Position numbers and translations under genes: made by a program
Part shown: positions 23,741-35,119 of the stretch, piece after piece
Layout of the letters: each line of letters begins with the position of its first letter
Numbering within the stretch: the first letter of the stretch is position 1
Assembly: GCA_030549335.1 (NCBI GenBank)
Contig: CM060190.1
Coordinates: 67,718,118 to 67,782,117 of the forward strand
Direction: 5' to 3'
From: Pontederia crassipes
Taxonomy: Eukaryota > Streptophyta > Magnoliopsida > Commelinales > Pontederiaceae
DNA: 64,000 nucleotides
Notes under the pieces: model-generated
Told to the model about the DNA's origin: nothing
The model's database searches: none
Seen by the model: only the letters and a program-made list of their open reading frames with translations

Positions 23741-25382
23741 TGATGCGTTGAAATGATGTAGCAAAATAAAATCGCTAGCAAGTGCACTAGTCGCTCAAGT
23801 AATATAGTAATAGGAGTAAGAGCGTCGAACCCACGAGGAATATTATTAATTCAATATCTGGATTTATAAATTAATAAGAGAGGAAAACATGGATTGTTGG
23901 AAAGATGTTTTATGAAATAAAATAAGAAAATAAGATAAATATAAGATAATGGTGTTGAAGTTAGGCCTTAGGATGAAAATAGATCAGAGTAAATATTTGA
24001 ACTATAAAAGATAAATTTAATCTTTAAAGATGGATTAGGAATTTTCCTAAGTTATTAATTTATAAGATTAACATCACAGAGTCCACAAACTGGTAATTCT
24101 ACTATTTAATATGGTAAATCAAACTATCTTAAATTTAATCAAACCTAAAGTCCCACAAACTGGTATTCGTCAGATAAGATTAAAATTAAGATGCATTAAT
24201 ATGAAAATCCTAGACTATTAATCACTCCACAAACTGGTATAGATTAATAGACCACATAAACTTGATTCTCCACACACTAGTTATCAAATTTATGTCAATT
24301 ATTAAATTCACATAAAATCAATTAATTTAATTAATGAATTCTAAAATTAAATAGTCCACAAACTGGTAATTACTCAACTCAAAAATTCAAGTAATTAAAT
24401 TAAAAGCATTAAGCACAATTAACTAATTGATCAAAAAAATTAAAATAAATAATATAGGGTCCAAATAGTTTCTCTTCAATAATAATCTCCTAACATGAAA
24501 TAAATAAAAATATGGAGTTCATCCTAGAAATTCTGGAGAGATAATAACAAAATAATAATAATTGGAAGAATTACACCAAATAGATAAAAGTCGAAGCTTC
24601 GAATCACGGGCAGACAGTCGGGCAGCCTCTCGGACTTGATCAGGGTCGCGATCAACTTCCAGCCGTCGCATCTCTCTCCTCTTGGTCGTAGCCTGCAGAC
24701 TCACGACTCGTCGTGGAAGAAAACCTGAACTTCAGAGCACACCTTGGGACGATGGTTTCCTCACGTATTTATAGGGTGCGAACGACCTTCAATTTGATCA
24801 TGATGTACGGCCGAATTTAAATTCACGAGATAAATCTCGGCCAAAAATGATAATTCTTTCAAAAGATAAATCCTTTTATCTTTACCCCATTTGAATCTCG
24901 GTCAAAACGAAATTCTTTTATCTTTACGCCCTATGGATATCGGCCGTAATAAAGAATTTAATCTTGTTACGCCCAAAAGATAAAATCATTTAATTGTTAC
25001 CCCCTTTGAATCTCGGCCAAAAAGTGATCATCTTCTTTGTAATCTCGCCCAAAATATAAAATCCTTTTATCTTTACCCCCTTTGAATCTCGGCCAAAACG
25101 TCTTGGGGGTAAAGTCAAATCTCGACCGTAAGAAATAAATTCTTTGAATTTCGGCCGATACGTTGGTGTTCTCGGATATTCACGTGTTCGAATTTTCCTG
25201 CAAAATAATTATCCAAATTTAATTAATTCATCCACAATTAAAATATCCAGAGAATTAATAATTAAAATTAATAAATTCGAAATTACGACTAAAAATGGTC
25301 TAAAATGATGCATGCCATGATCAAATTAAAAAAAAATTAACTAAAATAATAATCTAAAATATGTTATATTTTACATGCATCA
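23741..25382 (-). repeat. 5' LTR of the Athila-like element
   Basis: Near-identical to 18561-20204 with the same TGATGC/GCATCA ends. The target duplication GTGGG follows. Confidence 0.93.
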
Positions 25383-25600
25383 GTGGGTGAGCGATCTGTG
25401 AGCACACTCCTTCAACCCCGCGAGCATTTCACAGTCTCAATCTCAAGCACAATGTCAGCCCAAGCCCGTGAAGCCCTTTCAAAAACCACAGAACCGTTCC
25501 CATGCTCCAAAGACTCCTTTCCCATGCTCTACTCATCATGAGTTCCTTGTCCCAAAGAAAAGAGGCATACATCATTCCACTGCACAGGAATGTAAAATCT
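25383..25600 (-). pseudogene. RNase H-like fragment, N-terminal part
   Basis: The minus strand contains VFERASRAWADIVLEIE and, one frame over, MLAGLKECAHRSLTHI, which leads straight into the segment at 18555 across the Athila-like insertion. The frame slips once near 25430. Same RVT_3-type domain as at 27730-28110. Confidence 0.6.
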
Positions 25601-26358
25601 TCTTACTACGAGCAAATCTAATGCGGTGTTTAGTTGCATAAGAATAAGTGTTTATTCTAATGAATATTATTTAAAAAATAGAAAAATAAGATTAAGTCAG
25701 TCGATGATTATTTTTTAAAATTATATTAGAAATTGTAAAACCATTATTATATTCCACGGAGCTGTAATATTTGTATTCCGTCAAAATGATGAAATATATG
25801 CATTCTCAACGTTTTGATATTTGTTTAATTTTTTTAATTTAACCATATATTATTATTTTTATAATAATAGTAATAATAAATATCAAGTATTTATAATGAA
25901 ATATTTTAATTATAAAATATAAAATATTTAAAAATTATTCTTTTGAATACTAAAAATAAAATAGAATAAGAATATAACAAAAATATTATATTTTACTAAA
26001 TAAAATTTATTATTTTTTAAAAGTTATTGTTCATTCAAACGACCTTAAAATGGTAAGTCGAATTGAGTGGTGTCCATTTTTTTTTCTTTCCAATGGAGAT
26101 CCGGCCATCTTCTTATTCTTTCATTGTTTCTAATACAAAATCTACTTTTTAAAAAAAAAAATGGAAGTTGACTATTTTAATGAAACATCCGAAATTGTCC
26201 TGAGGACAACAATTGCATAAGACTCCCGAGGGGGTTGTTCCCCATAAAACGTCGCTAGAATGATTGCGACTAATATTTGTCAAGTACAACAGTGCTTCAA
26301 GGGTTTAGCAGTGATGAGCCAGGTGACGACCTTGCCTCTGCATTGAGATGTCTAGCAT
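25601..26358. other. AT-rich spacer
   Basis: No supported gene. 25700-26050 is very AT-rich. Confidence 0.5.
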
Positions 26359-26366
26359 GTTCTAAT

Positions 26367-27191
26367 TAGGGCTGAACAAACTCGGGGCCGAGTTCGAATC
26401 TGAGCGAACTCGGTCTCAATTCGAATTATGTCGAGTTAAAAAAATTTCTACCCGATATCAAACTCGGACCCGGCCGGATTCGGCTCCGAGTCGGTCCCGA
26501 CAATTCGAGAATGTGACCGGATTTGCGATCAGGAATCGCCGACGTCGAGAAATGAATGATCACGTGCGATTGGCGGCCATGATCCGACGCGACCACCAAT
26601 GACTTGATCCGACGCGACCACCAATGCCAATCTGTCGCCTGACGACCGGATCGGCCACCAGGCGAACCGATCCGGCCACCAATGACTTGATCCGACGCCG
26701 GGCGGCCAGATCAACTCATCGGTGGCCGATCTGGCCGGATCGGCCTGTCAATGACCGATCCGGTCGTCATCCGGCCACTGATCGGCCAGCAGGCGGCCGG
26801 ATCGGCCTGCCAGTGGCCGATCCGATCGGCACCAGACGACCGGAGTAGAGAGAGAGGGAGTCAGGAGAGAGGGAGGGCCGTCGGAGTCACGGTCGTCAGA
26901 GTCATCGGTGTCGCCGCCGTCGTGAGAGAGAGAGGGGGAGAGGGCGAGAGCGAGATGGGAGAGAGAAAAGATAGGTTGAAATGAGAGGAGAGAGTAGAGA
27001 TGGAGTTTATATACTTAAATAATATCGGATCGGGTCCGAGTCGGATATCTGCACATCCGGTCCTGATCCAATACCCCACGGGTTTTCACCCAAGAGACCT
27101 GGTCCCAGCCCGGATTAGATCCGGGCCGAGTTATTTATCCGATTTTTCGGGTCGGGCCGGTCCGAGTCGACCCGGATTGTGCTCAGCCCTA
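26367..27191. mobile_element. hAT-type MITE with GC-rich core
   Basis: Left end TAGGGCTGAACAA, right end TTGTGCTCAGCCCTA, with an exact 8-base duplication GTTCTAAT at 26359-26366 and 27192-27199. Terminus and duplication length are diagnostic of hAT. Subterminal parts repeat CTCGGGCCGAGTTC-like words. The middle (26520-26960) is GC-rich with GATCCGGCC-type repeats and a CT-rich run. No transposase. Confidence 0.92.
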
Positions 27192-27199
27192 GTTCTAAT

Positions 27200-27640
27200 A
27201 TAAATTTTTTTAGTAGTTTGCCTTTGGTCTTGAACAAGTGATATCGATGATTTAACTTACGTGATGTTAAAGAGCGTATATTATTTATGAGTTGAAATTA
27301 GTTCACGTTCTTAATCATATTTGATAATGACAAGTAAAATTTTCAACACAATTTTTTTACAAAAATTCAAAAATAAGATCTTATCTAAACAAAGAATGGC
27401 TTGCCACTTTATTTGGTGTTCTAATATCAAATCTCAGTGTTCGAAAAGCGGCGTCCATCGTTCAATCCATTTGACGTTAAAAAGCGCACTAATCACATAT
27501 TGTAGTCTTAGCCCATCATCGAATTTTACTAATCTAATGTCATTTTGAGTATCACACTTGATTATGACGGACGAAACTTTAGTGAAAATTTTTTATATTC
27601 ATAAAAGTACGAAAAACTTTTACTGAAGGTGCTCTTCCTT
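27200..27640. other. AT-rich spacer
   Basis: No gene seen. A T-run near 27637 could be the poly-A tail of the LINE fragment that follows on the minus strand. Confidence 0.45.
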
Positions 27641-27729
27641 TTTTTTGAAAAGTTGAGAGTAAATATTAAGCATCATGCAAAAACGCATCCTGCTACAAAA
27701 TATTAAGTAGCTCACGAGGAAAGTCCTTT

Positions 27730-28110
27730 CTCATAAAAAATGATATCACCATGTGATCTACCTATGTTAGCGAGGGCATCAACAGTCTTATTACAGTGTC
27801 TGTCATACTTCAAAATAGTACAAGAATCGAAATCATTAATAACATCCCAAATGGAATTCATAATGTTTGCAATTTTCCAAGGACATTACTTCAATCTATT
27901 TGCAGCATGGATCAAAATTTGAGAGTCAACTTCAGCTAGTACGTGTGGAAAACCTCTGCGTCTACACTCTTGAAGGCCAAGCAGAAGACCGATGGCCTCC
28001 AGATCTAGAATCTCCATTGCCACTTGCTTGCGACATGCTGTAGTGACAAAAGTGTTATTAGGAGCCCAAATAATAAAGCCCACTCCCCCGGCTTCGACGA
28101 ATGCACAAAG
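27730..28110 (-). pseudogene. Second RNase H-like (RVT_3 type) fragment
   Basis: The minus strand reads GFIIWAPNNTFVTTACRKQ, then EAIGLLLGLQECRRRGFPHV and a C-terminal block with CPWKIANIMNSIWDVI and CNKTVDALANIGRSHGD. The domain is nearly whole apart from one stop near the middle, but has no visible upstream reverse transcriptase. Same domain type as the split copy at 18280/25600. Likely the 3' end of an L1 or a decayed stand-alone RNase H gene. Confidence 0.7.
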
Positions 28111-28988
28111 AATCCGTTAGCTTGTCTCATGGGTCAGTCGAGGGCTCCTATCGAACTCGAATAGAGTCTTAGGGGCTGAATGCCTCATGTATATTAGGTA
28201 GTCACATATTCATTATGTCTGGCAACAGTTCGTTTCCATACACATAATATAGTTGTCTATTTGAAATTAAAGTGGCAATTGTTACGATTACGATCTGTCC
28301 CAAGTCTTCACAAATAAAAAGCAAAAAGAAAAAGAAAAAAAAGTTTAACCGGTCGAGCCTCCGTCGGTTGGGATAACTCTTGGAAAGGTTTCCATCTGAC
28401 ACTTACCTGAAAGATTGAGATCTTCCAAAGTAGAGCTGGCCACAATCCTGGGAAGTAACATCATTGTGACACACATCTTGACAAATGAACATGTCAGACC
28501 TAGCACTATAAAACGTTGAATATGTCAGATCTCTGATCTATGATTAGTTTAAAAAAGATATAATGTCTCCACCTGTCATTTACCAATTCTACAATATCAT
28601 ATCTCTCTTTTCTTTCTTTTTTTTTTAAAAACAACAATGTTTCTCTGACTCGTTCTCTCACCTAAGCTTATAACTTATGAGAGCTCTCTAATTTCACACA
28701 GTCTCAGCCTATAAGATTAATTTGCATGTCGAGCTGAAGATGGCAACTGTTAAAGCCTAAACTATTAATTCATCGGATGCCTAATGGAAATGGCTTTCAT
28801 CATCATAATGATGATATCTAATTAATGGGATGACAACGTGATTATTCTATCCAACTTACTCTATTTTTTTCTTGTTTTGTACTTTCCTACTGATGAAGAA
28901 GTGACAATGGCATACTATTTTAGGTAAATGTTCTTTAGTTTTTTTTAGTAAGAAAGTTATATTTTTTCCCTTCTCGAACGGTCTCTAA
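28111..28988. other. Spacer without recognised gene
   Basis: AT-rich, with A- and T-runs (28320, 28610). Nothing I can support. Confidence 0.5.
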
Positions 28989-29440
28989 TAGAGTGTTCAC
29001 CGGGTCAGGTCACCGATCGAAGTTAGACTCGACCCGACCCCGACTCAAAAGTGTTCAGGTCGGGTACAGATTGAGAAATCTCAACCCAAGTAGACCCAAC
29101 CCGACTCAAAAATCTGACCATTTATTTATTTTTTTAAATTATTTTTATATTTTTAATTAAGTTTAAGTCTATATTTAATTTAAAATATTAAAATAATTTT
29201 TTAAGTATGAATATAATATTTAAATATTTTGAAAAACCTATTTCATACTTTAAAATAAATTATTAAATTAATTTTTATATTAAATAATATAAAAATAGTA
29301 AGAAAACATTTTTTTTAAAAAAAAAGAAAAAATAGTGATAGGGTAACACAATCACCCGACCCGGGTCGGGTCGGTTGAGCTTCTTTTATCAAATTTGAGC
29401 GGATCGAATCGGGTCCAATCCGACTCGTGAACACCCCTAA
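28989..29440. mobile_element. hAT-type MITE, (G)GGTGTTCAC family
   Basis: Ends TAGAGTGTTCACCGGGTC and GACTCGTGAACACCCCTA, with TCTCTAA on both sides (28982-28988, 29441-29447). GTCGGGTCGG-type subterminal words surround an AT-rich middle. Same family as 62128-62592. Confidence 0.82.
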
Positions 29441-30507
29441 TCTCTAATATAATTCTATGATAAAAATCAATTAGTGGTAACTTAGATTTATCACACGATA
29501 AACAAATATCAAAACAATATTTCCTTTCGAGAAAAAAAAATTCTTCTCCGAGAAAAGGAAGACATTTTATTGCAACTTTATTCCAAAAGAAAGAACGTAG
29601 CCTTTTGCAGGAATCATTTTTCTTGCTTGTCCCTTGGATAGAGAAAAAAAAAAATCACGTATTAAACGCCATGATTCATTTTTTATGTCTTGAAATGGGC
29701 AAGAAAACGTTGGAGCAGAAGAATGAGCACATCATGGTTTTCTCTTCTTTTGCCCACCCCTTGAAACGCTTATAATATTCGTTTCCATGTTTCCATCCAA
29801 CGAGGCCCACGAGGCCACGACAGCACGAAAACAAGAAAACGAACAAATAACACGTGTTAATAAATCATGGCAATTATCACAAAAAAAGTTAATAATATAA
29901 ATAAATAATTATACACAGGAAGGAGAGTGATATTAGCTCTTACCTTAACAATTGAGTCATAAAAATATTTCAAATCACAAGTAAATACAATTGCACCAAA
30001 CCTCCTTCTTCTTTTTTGTTGATAATATAATTACACCAACGATTTTTTTATTTTCTTTATTTTTTTCGATGACATAAATGTCACCAACAACTCATTGGAA
30101 AATAATATATACATGCAGGCTACTAGACAAATAATACCTAATTGCATTTGGTTAGCTAGTGCCTAATGACATCCCCATGTTGCCTTCTAACTTGTTATTA
30201 TATATCATTAGACTAGATAATTTTTTTCTCTTTAATACATATATTTGGTAGATTATTTATTGAATTAAATCAACTTTTTTTTAAAAAAAAAGGGCATCAA
30301 TGGCGATAATTGGAAAACAACAAAAGAACATCGATTGAGCGGGACGGATGGTGATGATGAATTTGGAGCCCATGAACGAATGCTTGTGTTTTTTGTGTTC
30401 TATGAAGTTTTGTGTTTATTGTGCATGAGAGTGTGTAAAAGTATCCTGCACAAGTAAATTTGTTTCTCACCCGACTAATATCATTATATATTCCTTTTTA
30501 CTTCTTA
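29441..30507. other. AT-rich spacer upstream of the ZPR gene
   Basis: No gene seen. AT-rich with several homopolymer runs. Confidence 0.5.
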
Positions 30508-30618
<111 letters not shown>

Positions 30619-30758
30619 ATCATTGCGAATCTCTGGCCGAAGGAAATCCATCATCACTTGTAGGGCTCCAGCCTCCATGAATGAAATCTCCTCCTCCTGC
30701 ACCTGCAGCAGACAATGAATTTAGTTGCAATGCATCCATTTCCATTTCCGTTGTAGAG

Positions 30759-30794
<36 letters not shown>
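30759..30794. repeat. 36-base poly-C tract
   Basis: Uninterrupted C run about 300 bases upstream of the ZPR TATA box. Could form i-motif or G4 structures, or be a length-uncertain assembly run. Confidence 0.9.
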
Positions 30795-31093
30795 ATCATC
30801 ACGTGACTCCCTCCACACTTAATCGATTGCTTTTACATTAAACTCTCGCCCCCTACCTGCTGGCCGCTCTCTCTCTCTCTCACCCAACATGCATGGTTCA
30901 TCTCTCTCTCTCTCTCTCTCTTTCTCTCTCGTTTTGGCGTGTGATGCAGTGAGCACTCATGACAAATACAGCTCCATAACCATATGTTTCTATGTGACCA
31001 ATACTACTACATTACACATGAGAGGGAGGGAGGGAGAGAGAGAGAGAACAACAAGGGAAGCATGTGTCGTGTCCCATCTCCGTATGATGCAGC

Positions 31094-31100
31094 TATAAAT
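31094..31100 (+). promoter_or_regulatory. TATA box of the ZPR gene
   Basis: TATAAAT followed about 30 bases later by a CA/CT-rich likely start region (31125-31160). A candidate 5' UTR intron runs from GTACGT at 31248 to an acceptor at 31400 or 31427. Confidence 0.6.
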
Positions 31101-31457
31101 ATGACTCCCCACCCCCACCACCACCACCCATAAGCTATCCAATATCAACTCTCCATCTCCCTCCCTCTCTCTCAATCTCTGCTGCTCCTCTTCCGAGTTC
31201 TGAAGGCCAACCAGCAACAATCAGGAACTGTATACATACACATATAAGTACGTACCATTCCCATGCATGCAATAGCATATAATTTGTTCTTGTTGGGGCT
31301 AATATTTCCTGTTCAGGGTTATTGTATTTTCATGTACTGCTACTGCACCATGGCCCTCCGCCGAGCACTGTTTTCACCTACTACTTTATATTGATTTCAG
31401 AGCTGTGGTACTTTGGTCGTTCTGCAGGGTGAGAAAGAAGGCCGCACCGCAGTGGCC

Positions 31458-31667
31458 ATGGACAGGCTCAACACCAAGCTGTACTTGCAGAACTGTTACA
31501 TAATGAAGGAGAACGAGAGGCTGAGGAAGAAGGCACAGCTGCTGAACCAGGAGAACCAGGCGCTGCTGTCGGAGCTGAAGCAGAAGCTGCAGGTGGCCAA
31601 GAACAACGGCAACAGCAGCCCCAGTCCCCCTCCCAGATCGACTCAGCAGCAATCCGGCGCCCAATAA
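31458..31667 (+). CDS. LITTLE ZIPPER microprotein (ZPR3/ZPR4-like)
   Basis: 69-residue protein beginning MDRLNTKLYLQNCYIMKENE. Residues 4-44 form a leucine zipper with L8, I15, L22, L29 and L36 at exact seven-residue spacing, followed by a short Ser/Pro/Gln-rich tail. The sequence is very close to Arabidopsis ZPR3/ZPR4 as I know them. ZPR proteins lack a DNA-binding domain and pair with the zipper of class III HD-ZIP factors (REVOLUTA, PHABULOSA) to form inactive dimers, restraining them in shoot meristems and leaf polarity (family knowledge). I chose the ATG at 31458 because homology begins exactly there. An upstream in-frame ATG at 31413 lies in probable intron or 5' UTR. It is a single coding exon with TATA box and a possible UTR intron upstream. 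Looks intact. Confidence 0.93.
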   Translation: MDRLNTKLYLQNCYIMKENERLRKKAQLLNQENQALLSELKQKLQVAKNNGNSSPSPPPRSTQQQSGAQ

Positions 31668-33095
31668 GACACCCGTAATTATAATTAAAAGAGGGCGAAT
31701 TCTGGTCGTACTTGTTATCTCATAATATTTTTGGTGGAAGCTCGAACAGGTGTTCCTTTTTTTTTTTTTTTTTGCTTTTTGTACCGGGAGGCACTTTGGG
31801 ATGTTCTCTTCTTCCTCTTTTTTTACCCTTTTTGGGGTGGTTTCTCTCTCATGGTTTTTTTATCAAGATTCAAGAATGGATGCATGTAGCTGGATCAGTT
31901 TGGGCGACAGGAATGAGATGTCCTTCTCAATTTGCCTTTGAATTTTATCTGCTGCATGGTCCAACTGGAAGTGCAGGTTGCCTATCAGAAGGTGGCACAG
32001 TGACTCTCTACCAAAGTACTTTTTTCCAATTAGAACAAAGTGTGTCTCCTTTTCCAACCAACCAACAAAAGCTCGATTGATCAGATGAGTCTTTAAGAAA
32101 TGTAGGAGATAAAAAACTAAGTCATTATATCAGGGCGGACATTATGGCTCTGCAAACACGCATGATATAATAGTATCGTGCATTTACACCTCTGTATGCA
32201 CTAATATTTCCATAATAAGATTAAAAAAGAAACAAATGAAGTGAAATATGTGATCACATTTTCTGTAATAAAATAATACGCACTTGTCCAAGAGCAGGCG
32301 TCCAGGTCATAGGCCAACAACAGTGTCCCTTGCAGAGTTACAGGGCTTACAGCATAAGGTGGTAAGATGCAGAAAGTAGAACTGGCTGAATGATTGTTTT
32401 CGCCTGAAAGTTGTCTAGCATGTCAGAGATGACAAATTGTTCTAAAACAAAAAAGCTTTGATGTGTGTTACAAATCCATACATCAAGTTGCAACCGAATG
32501 GTGAAATAGTAAACCAATTTCTTTTTTTAATTCCTTAATTATCTATTAGTCAGAAGTCCAGTAGCATAATGCTCTGGAGGCCCTGAGATGGGTTTCCCTC
32601 CCAAATAGTAAATCAATTTCAGAAGTCAGTCCTTACTGCGTTACCATCAACATGTCTTGTACAGTAACTTCCTAAAATGGACTCTGATCGCGAAAACTTA
32701 TGATGGGCATGAAGGAGGACGTTAGAAGGTTACTAAGTTTTTGAGATGATGGTACAAGTGAAAAGGCACGGGTGCAGGACAATTACGCTCAAAGAAAAGC
32801 TCCTTGTGTCTCCACCTAGGCTTGCAGATCACTTCCAACTAGAACATTGTTGTGGCATTCCAGCTACAACATCCATGCCAACAGCTGCAGTTATCGCTCG
32901 TCTCATTGTACAGATCAGGATTTGTAACCAGAAACAGAAATCTACAGAAAAGGCTGAGCTAATTGAAAAGGCCACAGTCCCTGCACCCGAGAATTAAAAA
33001 TAAATTACTCTAAAGAAATCTTTGATTTGGCACGCTGGGGAACAAAAAGCATAAGTTGCTATAAAAGATGCATGCAGAGTAATTTGATGACCTCC
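31668..33095. other. 3' flank of the ZPR gene, no further gene recognised
   Basis: 31670-32080 probably holds the 3' UTR. The remainder has no convincing coding segment. Confidence 0.45.
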
Positions 33096-33360
33096 GATAT
33101 GACTTGAAGGGACACAACAAGTTCTCAGCTTAGATTGTATTTTAAACACAAAAAATTTGAAAGAGATCCATATCAGTGATCTAACTGCAAGATCAAGAGT
33201 GTTTTGTCACAGCTATTTAACAACTGCGATATGACTTGAAGGGACACAACAAGTTCTCAGCTTACATTGTATTTTAAACACAAAAAATTGAAAGAGATCC
33301 ATACCAGTGATCTAACTGCAAGATCAAGAGTGTTTTGTCACACAGCTATTTCACAACTAC
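33096..33360. repeat. 132-base tandem duplication, two copies
   Basis: GATATGACTTGAAGGGACAC starts at 33096 and again at 33228. Both copies continue through AGTTCTCAGCTTA, GAGATCCATA and CAAGATCAAGAGTG with very few differences. Recent local duplication in non-coding DNA. Confidence 0.9.
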
Positions 33361-34301
33361 GATGGGGGTTAAGAATGTTGAGTTGAACAGATTAAATCAT
33401 ACTAATCAACGTGCCTTTAATATGAGAAGATGTGAATACTGCCGAGCGTGTTGCAGAAGATCTGGGGCACAAGGTATTAGGTTCCCTGTTTATGGCAGAC
33501 TGAATATCTCAACCTTAGCATGTATAACTGTAATAGCCTACAAGGGCATAATAGTTTTATCAATGAACCTGAAGCATTCTTGACAAAAACAGAAAAAAAT
33601 CGTGTACAAACAAATCCAAATTCTTCAAATTCCATCATCATGAGCATTTCTTTAGCTGAAACTAAATGAGTGATAGCTCATCATATGTGGAATAGGAACA
33701 AAGTCATTTCATGCCTCAACAAGTTCTCATCTTTGTAATAACAGGGAGAGATTTCTGGTTCAGTTTTTTCATAAGCCATTTATTTTCAGTTACAAAATGA
33801 CAACTTATAAACAGAATTTCCATACTATAGTTGCTCTACAGATCATCACTCACATTTAAATTAAGGCCTTCTAGAATAATTCTAGAAGCAGGAAAAACCA
33901 GATATTGCAGAAATTTTTATCATAAAATAATGCACCATGCTAGATGTTAAGAGCAAAAATAGACCTGTCCCAATAAAAATAAAAGACGCATACCATCCAA
34001 AAATCAGTGTATCAAAGTTGTACAACGGACAAGATAAATGCATTTAAAATAAGGTTGGCCATATCTTTAATGACAATTTCAGATAGCCCATCAAGAATCA
34101 CAGTTCAAATACCCAGGCAGAGCACCAGGAATTTTGAACTTGGATTTTTTTCCAACGTGAATAGGGCAATGAGCTAATAGGGTACAGGGTTATTGGGTTA
34201 ACTCATTATGGTCCTGAAAATATAATGTAACCCAAGAATGGCATCAAATATGACTTAAACAAACAACTAAAAGAAAACCATCACGAGGATGACAGAAGTA
34301 C
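33361..34301. other. Spacer or intron/3' region of a possible minus-strand gene
   Basis: No exon I can support. It would be intron or 3' UTR if the exon at 34302-34382 belongs to a real gene. Confidence 0.35.
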
Positions 34302-34382
34302 CTAAAACCGGGATGCCCTTCAGGGCCTTCACAAGGTTATAGTTTTTCTGATAATAAAGCTCCAGCAAATGATTTAAATGTG
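34302..34382 (-). CDS. Candidate exon of an unrecognised host gene
   Basis: The minus strand has a strong pyrimidine-rich acceptor ending TTTCTTTTCAG just above 34382. The 81-base open segment encodes LYYQKNYNLVKALKGIPVL in one phase and is followed by a GTACTT donor at 34301. If unspliced, the frame runs on for about 11 residues (hydrophobic) to a stop, so it could also be a last exon. I do not recognise the protein. It may belong to the same transcription unit as the candidate first exon at 42720-42922, which would give introns of several kilobases loaded with LINE and copia insertions. Confidence 0.4.
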
Positions 34383-34639
34383 CTGAAAAGAAAAGAAACA
34401 GAAAGCACAAAGCTTTAATTGCCAAGGAAGAACATAACAGATGACAGTTAATTGAATTATTCGTAATTTAGTATTATAACAGAGCGAAATTGATTCTGAT
34501 AAATATGAAATAGTCGTATGGAAAGATTTATAGTAAACCTGATACCACAACCCCTTAGATAAAAGGGAGAAAATAACCAAAAAAACTTGAGTGGAACACA
34601 TTAAGAAAATGATAGTGTGTGTGTGTGACACTTTTTCTC

Positions 34640-34910
34640 AAACAACAACACCACCAAAACCTTATCCCACTAGGTGGAGTCGGCTACATAGATCATACGA
34701 CGCCATTCCGTATTCGTTGATCCATGTTCATGCGATTCGACAGAGTTTTACGCTGGCTGTCGGGGCCTAACACAACCTTCCTCTTTATCCGGGCTTGGGA
34801 CCGGCTATAAAACATAGGCGGAGTTTTTAGTACAAGTGTCATAACGGATAAAATTACAGATAGAAAAATGAGTATTCTATTTGGCTCCATAAAATCTAGG
34901 TGATATGGTC
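34640..34910 (-). mobile_element. RTE LINE 3' tail fragment
   Basis: The plus strand reads AACAACAACACCACCAAAAC then CTTATCCCACTAGGTGGAGT, the RTE tail. The region above it (CCGGGCTTGGGACCGGCTA) is part of the RTE 3' untranslated end. Strongly 5' truncated. Confidence 0.8.
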
Positions 34911-35119
34911 ATCATATATTATCAGTTTAAGAGAGTGAGAAAGATAAGAGAAAAATCACACCATCAAAACAAAAGGCAGTACACACTTGCTAAGCAACAT
35001 CAATTATCACTTGAAACTAGAGAAGAAGTATCCTCTGGAAATTATTTAAGAATATTTTCCTGTGTTTAAAAGATATATGTAAGAGGAATTACCTAAGTTA
35101 TTGTATTGGGTGTTTTTTT

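Larger units (their letters stand above)
18561..25382 (-). mobile_element. Athila-like Ty3 element, apparently non-autonomous
   Basis: Two LTRs of about 1.64 kb with TGATGC...GCATCA ends, and GTGGG duplicated at 18556-18560 and 25383-25387. The minus-strand primer site contains GACGCCGTTGCCGGGGA, the Asp-type site typical of Athila. The polypurine signal is AGTTTGGGGGAGTT beside the left LTR. Only a gag-like stretch is recognisable in the 3.5-kb interior, with no reverse transcriptase or integrase, so it probably moved using proteins of a relative. It is broken. LTRs differ by roughly 3-5 percent in stretches compared by eye, suggesting an age of one to two million years (inference). Confidence 0.88.

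Noticed and set aside
31413-31457. N-terminal extension of the ZPR protein from an upstream ATG
   Set aside because: Family homology starts at 31458, and the extension crosses a likely splice acceptor near 31427.
31712-32080. 122-residue open frame after the ZPR gene
   Set aside because: Overlaps the probable 3' UTR, begins in a poly-T region, no homology.
32746-32997. 83-residue open frame
   Set aside because: No homology, no promoter or splice context. Likely chance.
33335-33583. 82-residue open frame over the tandem duplication edge
   Set aside because: No recognisable domain, and it overlaps a recent non-coding duplication.
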